Assembly (NCBI GenBank): GCA_038254525.1
Contig: JBBSGC010000091.1
Coordinates: 1 to 8,022, forward strand
Direction: 5' to 3'
DNA from: JBBSGC01 sp038254525
GTDB taxonomy: Bacteria; Actinomycetota; Actinomycetes; Propionibacteriales; Nocardioidaceae
Length of the DNA stretch: 8,022 nucleotides
Position numbers and translations under genes: made by a program. Numbering within the stretch: the stretch's first letter is position 1; each line of letters starts with the position of its first letter. A model generated the notes under the pieces. It was not told the origin of the DNA. It did not search any database and saw only the letters and a program-made list of their open reading frames with translations. Of this stretch, positions 1 to 5,684 are shown piece after piece.

Positions 1-102
1 AGACCAGGTGAACGGTTCGGTGCCCAGCCACTCGGGCAGCTCGAAGGGGTCCGCTGCCTCCCACGTCGCAGGACCACTACCGGGTTCAGGCACCCCGGTC
101 AC
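1..102 (-). CDS. Partial small conserved protein downstream of tatC (5' end only)
   Basis: A minus-strand reading frame opens 9 nt after the tatC stop and runs out of the window at base 1. The visible product reads VTGVPEPGSGPATWEAADPF and continues ELPEWLGTEPFTWS; this acidic, Trp- and Pro-containing composition and the GC-rich third positions look like real coding sequence. Two GTG starts are possible, at 102 and at 93; neither has a clear Shine-Dalgarno sequence, so the start is open. The short gap and same strand suggest translation coupled to tatC at the end of the tatA-tatC operon. I do not recognise a named family. In several actinobacteria a helicase or a lipid kinase follows tatC, and this N-terminus does not resemble either. 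Function unknown. Confidence 0.6.
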   Translation of the reverse strand, partial: MTGVPEPGSGPATWEAADPFELPEWLGTEPFTWS

Positions 103-126
103 GCACGGTGCTCAGGCACCGGGGTC
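86..126. repeat. Short direct repeat at the tatC end
   Basis: TCAGGCACCCCGGTC at 86-100 and TCAGGCACCGGGGTC at 112-126 match at 13 of 15 bases with a 26-nt period. The second copy includes the tatC stop codon and the first overlaps the start of the downstream partial gene. It may be a small local duplication at the gene junction or chance in GC-rich sequence. Confidence 0.4.
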
Positions 127-1017
127 GTCGAGGTCGCTCGGCAGCGCGTCATGCGGGTCGTCGGACACCTGCAGCGGAGACGTCGCCTCGTCATCCCACT
201 CGTCGTAGGCGCCCTCCGCTCCGACGCCGCGCCGGTTGTCCAGAACCCGCGCGATGACTTCGGAGATGAGGAACAGCGCGGTCATCGGAAGCGCGAGGAA
301 CAACATGCTGACCGGGTCGGTCGACGGGGTGGCTACGGCGGCGAAGACAAAGGTGCCGACGATGATCCAGCTGCGGGCGCCGGCGAGCTGGCGGCCCTTC
401 ACCACTCCGGCCAGGTTGAGCATGACCACGAACAGCGGGATCTCGAACGCGACACCGAACACGAGGAGCATGCGCAAGATGAAGCTGAGGTAGCGGCTGA
501 CCTCGAGCAGGTTCGAGACGCCGCCTGGGGTGAAGCTGAGCAGGATGCCCAGGCCCTTGGGCAGGACGTAGTAGCCGATCGCCACTCCCGCGATGAACAA
601 CGGACCGGCGACGCCTGCGAACAGCAGCGACCAGCGGCGCTCCTTGGCGTGCAGGCCGGGGACGATGAAGGCCCAGATCTGGTAGAGCCACACCGGGCTG
701 GCGGCGACGATGCCGGTGACCAGCGAGGTCTTCAGCTGCAGGGTCAGCGGGTCGGCGACGCCGGTCAACGTCAGCCGGGCGTCGAGACCCTGGGAGACCG
801 CGAGCTGGGCCACGACGTCGTCGAGCGGACGCTTGAGGAAGACAAAGATGGGGTCGAAGAAGAACCACGCCACGATGGTGGCGACCAAGATCGCCAGCAC
901 CGCCTTGACCAGTCGTTTGCGGAGCTCACGCAGATGCTCGATGAGTGTCATCGAGCCGTCGAGGGAGGCCGCGCCTGCGGTGGCGCCGCCGCGTCCGCGC
1001 TTCAGCGAAAGAGCCAC
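112..1017 (-). CDS. tatC: Sec-independent protein translocase subunit TatC
   Basis: TatC is the multi-spanning core of the twin-arginine translocase; it recognises RR signal peptides and recruits TatA to export folded proteins. The 301-residue product has the expected hydrophobic segments and the family landmarks: HLRELRKR at 28-35 (E31 and R33, equivalent to E. coli E15 and R17), YQIWAFIVPGL then KERR at 112-128 with E126, GVAFEIP at 188-194 with E192, and TPSTDP at 230-235. A hydrophilic Asp/Glu-rich tail of about 40 residues follows the last membrane span, which is common in actinobacteria. The GTG at 1017 gives a basic 22-residue N-terminal extension, as in the M. tuberculosis protein; an ATG at 951 (MTLIEHL) is an alternative. 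Neither has a strong ribosome binding site. It lies 25 nt after tatA, so the two are almost certainly co-transcribed. Confidence 0.97.
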   Translation of the reverse strand: MALSLKRGRGGATAGAASLDGSMTLIEHLRELRKRLVKAVLAILVATIVAWFFFDPIFVFLKRPLDDVVAQLAVSQGLDARLTLTGVADPLTLQLKTSLVTGIVAASPVWLYQIWAFIVPGLHAKERRWSLLFAGVAGPLFIAGVAIGYYVLPKGLGILLSFTPGGVSNLLEVSRYLSFILRMLLVFGVAFEIPLFVVMLNLAGVVKGRQLAGARSWIIVGTFVFAAVATPSTDPVSMLFLALPMTALFLISEVIARVLDNRRGVGAEGAYDEWDDEATSPLQVSDDPHDALPSDLDDPGA

Positions 1018-1042
1018 GGGCGCGGGTGAGCCGAGGCCCGGA

Positions 1043-1396
1043 TCAGAGCTGCTGGTCGCGGTTGACCGGCTCCACGACGGGGTACGCGGTGGAGGCCGGC
1101 GGCATGACCGAAGACCCGGTGGGCGCCTGACCGGTGGGCGTGGTTCCGGTGGTTCCGGTGGTGTCTCCGGTGCTGGTGGTGGTCGTGGTGGGCGCCGTGG
1201 TGGTCCCCGGGGGAAGCGGGCGACCGTGCGGGTCTGTGGTCGACTCCTCGTCTTCCATCAGACCCTTGGTCTCGGCCTTGAAGATGCGCAGCGCCCGGCC
1301 GGAGCCACGGGCCAGCTCGGGGAGCTTCTTCGCACCGAAGAGCAACACCAGCACGAGCAGGATCAACAAGATCTCGGTGGGGCCCAGACTTCCCAT
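1043..1396 (-). CDS. tatA: Sec-independent protein translocase subunit TatA, Thr-rich tail
   Basis: TatA oligomerises to form the passage through the membrane for folded Tat substrates. The 117-residue product starts MGSLGPTEILLILLVLVLLF, a short transmembrane helix with a polar Glu at residue 8, followed by the invariant FG hinge (20-21) and an amphipathic helix KKLPELARGSGRALRIFK (23-40). The remaining 75 residues are an acidic, then Thr/Pro/Gly-rich tail; residues 65-88 are mostly Thr. That tail is longer than in M. tuberculosis TatA (about 83 residues in total). The ATG start is well supported by AGGAG (minus strand, 1405-1409) 8 nt upstream. The gene sits 71 nt after pafC with a plausible promoter of its own in that gap, and is followed by tatC. 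tatB is not in the window; in actinobacteria it is usually encoded elsewhere. Confidence 0.95.
   Translation of the reverse strand: MGSLGPTEILLILLVLVLLFGAKKLPELARGSGRALRIFKAETKGLMEDEESTTDPHGRPLPPGTTTAPTTTTTSTGDTTGTTGTTPTGQAPTGSSVMPPASTAYPVVEPVNRDQQL
1133..1204 (-). repeat. Thr-rich low-complexity tract in tatA
   Basis: The DNA coding for TatA residues 65-88 is built from imperfect GGT-type triplets (plus strand), including a perfect 9-nt tandem pair, GGTTCCGGT at 1142-1150 and 1151-1159. The encoded tail is dominated by Thr with some Pro and Gly, which is expected to be disordered in the cytoplasm. Such tracts change length easily by slippage. It is inside the reading frame and does not disturb it. 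Confidence 0.7.
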
Positions 1397-1404
1397 GGCG
1401 GCAT

Positions 1405-1457
1405 CTCCTGACAGTGAGCGACGACACCATCATACGGTCCATCACCGGGACCGCAGA
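1405..1457 (-). promoter_or_regulatory. Candidate tatA promoter and ribosome binding site
   Basis: In the 71-nt gap between pafC and tatA the minus strand carries TATGAT (plus coordinates 1429-1434), a five-of-six match to the bacterial -10 box. A start point about 7 nt downstream would give a leader of roughly 25 nt holding AGGAG at 1405-1409. The -35 region (around 1452-1457, TCTGCG) is poor. A 6-bp inverted repeat, CGGTCC at 1435-1440 and GGACCG at 1448-1453 on the plus strand, lies in the spacer directly upstream of the -10 box. The tat genes may therefore be expressed independently of pafBC as well as by read-through. Confidence 0.4.
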
Positions 1458-1467
1458 GTTTCCGCGC

Positions 1468-2439
1468 TCACGACCCGGCGTAGGCAGCCAGCGCGGCGCG
1501 GGCGACCTGCCGCACGTCGTCGTCAACACCGGCCGGCTGCACCACTCGGGCGAGCCCTCCTTGACGGAGCACCAGCCGGCGCAACCAGCCCAGGTCGGCG
1601 ACCCGCATCGTCACGCGCAGCGTCCCGTCCTCGGCCTCGACCGCCTCGTCGACCGGGTAGTACTCGGCGATCCAGCGGGCGGACTCCCGCAGCTCGAGGA
1701 CCGCGACGACGTCGGCGGCACCTGGCTGGAACAAGCCTGCCGAGAGGTCCCGGCGCTCCACGTCGTCGTGCCGGGGTGCCGCTTCGTCGAGAACGGTGGC
1801 CTCGACGACCCGGTCGAGACGGAACAGCCGTACGTCCTCGGCGCGATGGCACCAGGCCTCCAGATATGGGCGCCCCTCCGCGGTCAGCAGGCGCAGCGGG
1901 TCGACGACGCGTTCGGTCCGCTCGTCGCGGGAGGGGACCAGGTAGGCGAGGTGCAACCGACGGCTCTGGTCGAGCGCCCGGCGCACGGTGGCGTGCACGC
2001 GTGGGTCAGCCCGCTCGACGTGCACCTCGACCGCAGCCGAGGCCGCCGCTCCGTCACCGGCAGCGGACTCGAGCTTGGCGAGCGCGGACTCGATGGTCGG
2101 CAGCTCGTCCGCGGTCGCGCTCTCCCGCAGGGTGCGCAGGGCGACGATCAGCGACAACGCCTCGGGAACCGAGAGCTTGAGCGGACGGGCCAGGAACTCG
2201 GTGTTGTCGACGTGGACAACCCCCTGCTCCTCCAGAGCATCCATGTCGATGTCGATCATCTCGCCGCTCACCGCCTCCGGCAGACCGCAGAACCACAGCA
2301 CGTTGAGGTCGCGGATGATCTGTCTCGGGCTCACCCCGAAGTCGGCTGCGACCGAGTCGACGGGAACGCCTTCGTGTCGTCGCAGGTACGGCACGAGTGC
2401 GAGCATTCGCGGCACCTGCTCTCGGGCGCTGGTCGTCAC
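1468..2439 (-). CDS. pafC: WYL-domain transcriptional regulator PafC
   Basis: PafC is one half of PafBC, the activator that in mycobacteria turns on LexA-independent DNA-damage genes by working with RNA polymerase; its WYL domain is thought to sense single-stranded nucleic acid. The 323-residue protein has an N-terminal winged helix-turn-helix (about 8-52, with VDSVAADFGVSPRQIIRDL typical of the recognition region), a middle domain, and a WYL domain near 155-215 containing YLVPSRDERTERVVDPLRLL and PYLEAWC, then a C-terminal WCX-like domain. The signature triplet is PYL (191-193) instead of WYL, while the flanking RLFRLDR (204-210) is kept. It begins with GTG and overlaps the pafB stop by 4 nt (GTGA), so translation is coupled and an equal supply of the two proteins is likely. 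The next gene, tatA, follows after 71 nt. Confidence 0.94.
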   Translation of the reverse strand: MTTSAREQVPRMLALVPYLRRHEGVPVDSVAADFGVSPRQIIRDLNVLWFCGLPEAVSGEMIDIDMDALEEQGVVHVDNTEFLARPLKLSVPEALSLIVALRTLRESATADELPTIESALAKLESAAGDGAAASAAVEVHVERADPRVHATVRRALDQSRRLHLAYLVPSRDERTERVVDPLRLLTAEGRPYLEAWCHRAEDVRLFRLDRVVEATVLDEAAPRHDDVERRDLSAGLFQPGAADVVAVLELRESARWIAEYYPVDEAVEAEDGTLRVTMRVADLGWLRRLVLRQGGLARVVQPAGVDDDVRQVARAALAAYAGS

Positions 2440-3398
2440 GCGACGTTCTCCCCTGCCGCACCACGCAGCACCGCGACGACGGCATCGCGCAACGCGGCCG
2501 GTTCCTCGACCACGACATCGGCGCCATAGCCGGCGATCTCCTCGGCGGTCTCCCAGCGTCCCGCATAACCGAACCGGATCCGGTCGAACCCGTCGTCGGC
2601 CGGGTCGACGGAATCGGCTCGCCGGCGCAGTCCCCAGCCGGTGCCGGGCCGGACGCGCACGGTGGCGGTGCCCTGCGGCGGCGCGGTGGCCAAGCGCTGC
2701 GCCTCCGCGCGCAGGTCGAGGTCCTCGGGTGCGGCGTAGGAACCGGCTGGCCCGTCGGCGGTGACGTTTCCCGCGACCCGGGACAGCCGGAACATCCGGG
2801 TCGCCTCCCGGTTACGGTCGTGGCCGATCACGTACCACCGACCGTGCCAGGACAGGATCCCCCAAGGCTCGAGGTGCCGCAGCGACCTCGGCTGCCCGGA
2901 GCGCGCGTAGTCGAAGGCCACCGGCGTGCGTGAGATCACCGCGTCCCACAACGGCTCGAAGCTGTCCTCCCCGGCCGCCAGCCGCGGCTCCACCAGGGCA
3001 AGCGCGTCGGGTTCGACCGCTACTCCGGCCGCCTTGAGCTTGACCAGCGCCGCGGACGTCTGCTCCGCGAGCCGGGCATGCTGCCAGACCCGCGCGGCCA
3101 GCCCCACGACCGCTGCCTCGTCCGGCTCGAGCGCGATCTCCGGCAGCTCGAACTCGTCCCGCCGGATCCGGTAACCCTGGTCGTCGTCGAACACCGGGTC
3201 GAAGCTGCCGACCTCGATCGCGATCCCGATCTCGCGCAGTTCCTCCTTGTCGCGCTCGAACATCCTCTCGAACGCTTCGTCGCTCTGGTCGTGGTAGCCC
3301 TCGACGACCTGGCGGATGCGCTCCTTGGTGAGGAACTGACGGCTCACGAGCAGGGCGATCACCAGGTTCATCAGCCGCTCGCTCTTGCGCCTGCTCAC
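2436..3398 (-). CDS. pafB: WYL-domain transcriptional regulator PafB
   Basis: PafB pairs with PafC as a DNA-damage-responsive transcription activator; the name comes from its operon with the Pup ligase gene pafA in mycobacteria, not from a role in pupylation. The 320-residue product has an N-terminal helix-turn-helix (about 5-56, SERLMNLVIALLVSRQFLTK), a linker domain, a WYL domain (about 150-210: FDYARSG, LEPWGILSWHGRWYVIGHDR, RMFRLSRV) and a C-terminal WCX-like domain. The signature is WYV (188-190). The start chosen is GTG at 3398 (MSRRKSERL), the conserved beginning of the family. The frame stays open upstream to 3584, but that part lies opposite the DUF3866 gene and is not PafB-like. A purine-rich AGGAAGGGGG precedes the start. 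It ends inside the pafC start codon (GTGA) and diverges from the DUF3866 gene across 61 nt. Confidence 0.94.
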   Translation of the reverse strand: MSRRKSERLMNLVIALLVSRQFLTKERIRQVVEGYHDQSDEAFERMFERDKEELREIGIAIEVGSFDPVFDDDQGYRIRRDEFELPEIALEPDEAAVVGLAARVWQHARLAEQTSAALVKLKAAGVAVEPDALALVEPRLAAGEDSFEPLWDAVISRTPVAFDYARSGQPRSLRHLEPWGILSWHGRWYVIGHDRNREATRMFRLSRVAGNVTADGPAGSYAAPEDLDLRAEAQRLATAPPQGTATVRVRPGTGWGLRRRADSVDPADDGFDRIRFGYAGRWETAEEIAGYGADVVVEEPAALRDAVVAVLRGAAGENVA

Positions 3399-3459
3399 CC
3401 GGGGGGACCCCCTTCCTGGCGGTGACGTTACACGTCTGGTGCTGCGTAGGCTGCCGGCC
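3399..3459. promoter_or_regulatory. Divergent promoter region between pafB and the DUF3866 gene
   Basis: This 61-nt gap must hold the start signals for both genes. For the plus-strand gene, TAGGCT (3447-3452) fits the TAnnnT -10 form and lies 7 nt before the ATG at 3460, the spacing expected for a leaderless transcript; no Shine-Dalgarno is present, which agrees. For pafB, minus-strand TAACGT (plus 3425-3430) would start RNA near 3418 and give a leader of about 20 nt with AGGAAGG (3411-3417). No convincing -35 boxes are seen and the two promoters would overlap. An inverted repeat GGGGG-A-CCCCC (3402-3412) lies between the pafB ribosome site and its start codon. No clear match to the mycobacterial RecA-NDp (PafBC-type) motif was found. 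Confidence 0.45.
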
Positions 3460-4590
3460 ATGATCCGCTGGCGCACAGGCACCGTCACCGGGGTCGCGTC
3501 GACCTGGGCCGGAGTCCAGGAGCTGGACGTGGAGCTGTCCGGCGACCTTGTGACGGACCTCGCCGACGGGACGGTCGACGCCACTGGACGGTCGGTGCGG
3601 GCGCTTGCCTACGACGACCTCGTCGGCACCGCGCAGGTCGGCGACCGGGTGCTGCTTAACATCGGTGCGCTGGCGATGGGCCTGGGCACCGGTGGCCACG
3701 CGCTCGTCGTGGCCGTCCCGGACCGGCTGCCGCCCGACCCGCCGCCGGCGCCTGGCCACCTGGTGAAGGCGCGCTACACGCCCTTGCAGACGACAGTTCT
3801 CGGGGCGGACGAGCAGGAGTCTCCCGACCACCGGGCCCTGCGTGCGGCTGACGACCTCGGCGCGATGCCCGTGGTGTTGGCCGACCTGCACTCCGCGTTG
3901 CCGGCGATCGTGGCGGGCGCGCGGGCCGAGCGGCCCGACGTACGCGTGGTCTACGTGATGACCGACGGGGGCGCGCTGCCGCTGGCCTACTCCCGCACCG
4001 TCGCGCGGCTCGCCGCGACCGGGCAGCTCGCTGCGTCGGTGACCGTCGGCCAGGCCTACGGGGGCACCGCCGAGGCCGTGACCCTGCACTCGGGGCTGCT
4101 GGCCGCTCGACACGTCCTGCATGCGGACCTCGCCGTGGTGGTGCAGGGTCCGGGCAACCTTGGCACCGGCACCAGGTGGGGCTTCTCGGGGGTGGCCGCC
4201 GGCGAGGCGGTCAACGCCGCGGCGGTTCTCGGGGGTCGTCCGGTGGCCTGCCTACGGGTGTCCGAGGCCGACACCCGCGAACGCCACCGCGGCGTCTCCC
4301 ACCACAGCCGCACCGCCTACGGCCGGGTCGCTCTGCTGCCCGCCGACGTGGTGGTTCCGATCCTCGACGGCTCGTTCGGGGTGCTGGTCCGGCGGCAGGC
4401 GGCCGAGCTCGGCCGCCTGCACCGGTTGGTCGAGGTGGAGGTGGACGGGCTACGTGCAGCGCTGGTCGGGTCCCCGGTCCGGCTGTCGACCATGGGCCGG
4501 GGTCTTGACGACGATGAGGCGGCCTTCCTCACCGCGGCCGCCGCCGGCCGCCACGCAGCCCGCCTGCTCCCTCCACCCGCCGATCCGTGA
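3460..4590 (+). CDS. DUF3866 family protein
   Basis: The 376-residue product matches what I know of the DUF3866 family, found in actinobacteria and some Firmicutes and without an established function. Family hallmarks seen: the N-terminal beta-rich opening MIRWRTGTVTGV, GDRVLLNIGALAMGLGTGG (61-79), HLVKARYTPLQ (100-110), VVYVMTDGGALPLAYSR (163-179), VVQGPGNLGTGTRWGFSG (227-244) and HRGVSHHSRTAYGRVAL (276-292). The Gly-rich GPGNLGTGTRWG and the His-rich motif look like substrate- or cofactor-binding elements, but that is inference. No signal peptide or membrane span, so cytosolic. The ATG at 3460 begins the conserved part; the frame opens earlier at 3385 but that overlaps pafB. Probably leaderless (TAGGCT 7 nt upstream). 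It is the only plus-strand gene between FKBP and pafB, and its last codons and stop form the first unit of the repeat block. Confidence 0.9.
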   Translation: MIRWRTGTVTGVASTWAGVQELDVELSGDLVTDLADGTVDATGRSVRALAYDDLVGTAQVGDRVLLNIGALAMGLGTGGHALVVAVPDRLPPDPPPAPGHLVKARYTPLQTTVLGADEQESPDHRALRAADDLGAMPVVLADLHSALPAIVAGARAERPDVRVVYVMTDGGALPLAYSRTVARLAATGQLAASVTVGQAYGGTAEAVTLHSGLLAARHVLHADLAVVVQGPGNLGTGTRWGFSGVAAGEAVNAAAVLGGRPVACLRVSEADTRERHRGVSHHSRTAYGRVALLPADVVVPILDGSFGVLVRRQAAELGRLHRLVEVEVDGLRAALVGSPVRLSTMGRGLDDDEAAFLTAAAAGRHAARLLPPPADP

Positions 4591-4690
4591 GTTTCCGACC
4601 ACCGATCCGTGAGTTTTCGACCACCGATCCGTGAGTTTCCACCCGCCGATCCGGAAGTTCTCGACCGCCCATTCAGGAAGTTCGGTCAGC
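4581..4690. repeat. 22-nt tandem repeats between convergent genes
   Basis: Four head-to-tail units of exactly 22 nt lie at 4581-4602, 4603-4624, 4625-4646 and 4647-4668, with core GATCCGTGAGTTTTCGACCA. Units 1 and 2 differ at one base, unit 3 ends in the variant CACCCGC, and unit 4 changes GTGAG to GGAAG. A fifth, decayed copy at about 4669-4690 keeps GGAAGTTC, shifted by 1 nt. Half a unit (CCACCCGC) precedes unit 1 at 4573. The DUF3866 stop codon TGA (4588-4590) is inside unit 1 and the FKBP stop (4686-4688) is in the decayed unit, so the array fills the whole 95-nt gap. There are no unique spacers, so it is not a CRISPR array, and no clear terminator hairpin is visible. Confidence 0.9.
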
Positions 4691-5684
4691 CGGCAGCCAG
4701 GATGTCGACGGCGAACAGCAGGGTCGCGTTCGCCGGGATCTGCGGCGGAGACCCCTGCTTGCCGTAGGCGTCGTCCGAAGTGCACTCGAGGACGACTCGG
4801 CTGCCGACGGTCTGTCCAGGCAGCAGCTTGTCCCAGCAGGGGATCACCCCGCCGGCGCCGATCTTGGTGCTGAACGGGCTTCCCTTGTCCCACGAAGAGT
4901 CGAAGGTCGTGCCGCCGGGATAGACCTGCCCCAGGTACTGCACGGTGATGGTCTGGCCCTTCGCCACCTTCGCGCCCTTGCCCGAGATGAGAACTGTCGC
5001 CGTGCTCTTGGTGATCGTCTTCGGCGTGTCCGGAGTCGCCTTGAACCCCGACGGCACGCCCTTGGTGAGCACGAGCGTGGGCAGGGCCTTCGGCGGCGTC
5101 TGCGGGGTGCCGGTCGCGTGGGAGGCGCCGGCGCTGATGATGTCGATGACGAAGACCAGGGTGTCGTCCTTGCCGATGCCCGCGCTCGGCACGCCACCGG
5201 AAGGGCCGTAGCCGTCGGCCGCCGCAACTGCGGCCACCACGCGGCTGCCAACGGTCTGACCGACGACAGCCTTGGCGAAGCCGGGGATCACGCCGTCGGT
5301 GCTGAAGGTCGTGGGCTGGCCGCGCTGCCAGGAGCTGTCGAAGGTGTCGCCGGTGCGACCGAGGACACCGTCGTAGTTGACGGTGACCACGTCACCGGCG
5401 CTGACCTTCGCCCCGTCGCCCGCCGACAGCGTGTCGACTTGCGTCTTGCTGGTGGTCAGCGGGGTCGTGACATCGACGGTCGGCTCTGCGCCGAAGGCAC
5501 CGCCAACGCTCACCCCATCGATGCCGGTCGCCGCCGGCTTCGAGGATGCCTCAGTGGTGCCGTTGGAGCTGCCGCTCCCGCAGCCGGCCAGCGTGACGGC
5601 GAGCAGGACAAGCAACGGAATAAGGACTCGGCGCACGGGTCGGCCAATCGTTCGTGAAGGAATAGCCGAAATCGTACCTGTCAC
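4686..5684 (-). CDS. Lipoprotein with two FKBP-type peptidyl-prolyl isomerase domains
   Basis: FKBP-type isomerases catalyse cis-trans change of Xaa-Pro bonds and help proteins fold. The 332-residue product has a basic N-terminus, a hydrophobic signal segment and the lipobox LAGC (32-35), so it should be lipid-anchored outside the membrane at Cys35. Domain 1 (about 95-183) has YDG, TFDSSW, GVIPGF, GQTVGSR, GYG and DTLVFVIDI; domain 2 (about 240-329) has YLG, TFDSSWDKG, GVIPCWD, GQTVGSR, AYG and IPANATLLFAVDIL. These match the FKBP active-site positions; domain 1 has Phe in place of the usual Trp (W59 of FKBP12). Domain 2 adds Cys283 and Cys301. The GTG at 5684 overlaps the pafA stop by 4 nt, so translation is coupled. 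A GTG at 5636 is an alternative start. Streptomyces carries, as I recall, two separate FKBP genes here. Confidence 0.92.
   Translation of the reverse strand: MTGTISAIPSRTIGRPVRRVLIPLLVLLAVTLAGCGSGSSNGTTEASSKPAATGIDGVSVGGAFGAEPTVDVTTPLTTSKTQVDTLSAGDGAKVSAGDVVTVNYDGVLGRTGDTFDSSWQRGQPTTFSTDGVIPGFAKAVVGQTVGSRVVAAVAAADGYGPSGGVPSAGIGKDDTLVFVIDIISAGASHATGTPQTPPKALPTLVLTKGVPSGFKATPDTPKTITKSTATVLISGKGAKVAKGQTITVQYLGQVYPGGTTFDSSWDKGSPFSTKIGAGGVIPCWDKLLPGQTVGSRVVLECTSDDAYGKQGSPPQIPANATLLFAVDILAAG

Noticed and set aside
151..1029. Long plus-strand open frame opposite tatC
   Set aside because: It is antisense to a clear TatC, its product is a charged low-complexity protein with no family features, and long shadow frames are normal in GC-rich DNA.
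1414..2529. Long plus-strand open frame opposite pafC
   Set aside because: Antisense to a well-matched PafC; no recognisable domain and composition typical of shadow frames.
3399..3584. N-terminal extension of pafB in the same frame
   Set aside because: It would overlap the divergent DUF3866 gene, is not PafB-like, and the GTG at 3398 matches the conserved family start.
2812..4122. 436-codon minus-strand frame crossing pafB and the DUF3866 gene
   Set aside because: It is out of frame with PafB, antisense to DUF3866, Arg- and Gly-rich, and lacks a ribosome site or family match.
4581..4668. Regular repeats that might suggest a CRISPR array
   Set aside because: Units are head to tail with no unique spacers, and no cas genes are present.
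4450..4893. Minus-strand frame running through the 22-nt repeats
   Set aside because: It overlaps two real genes in other frames; the repeat length is not a multiple of three and the product has no family features.
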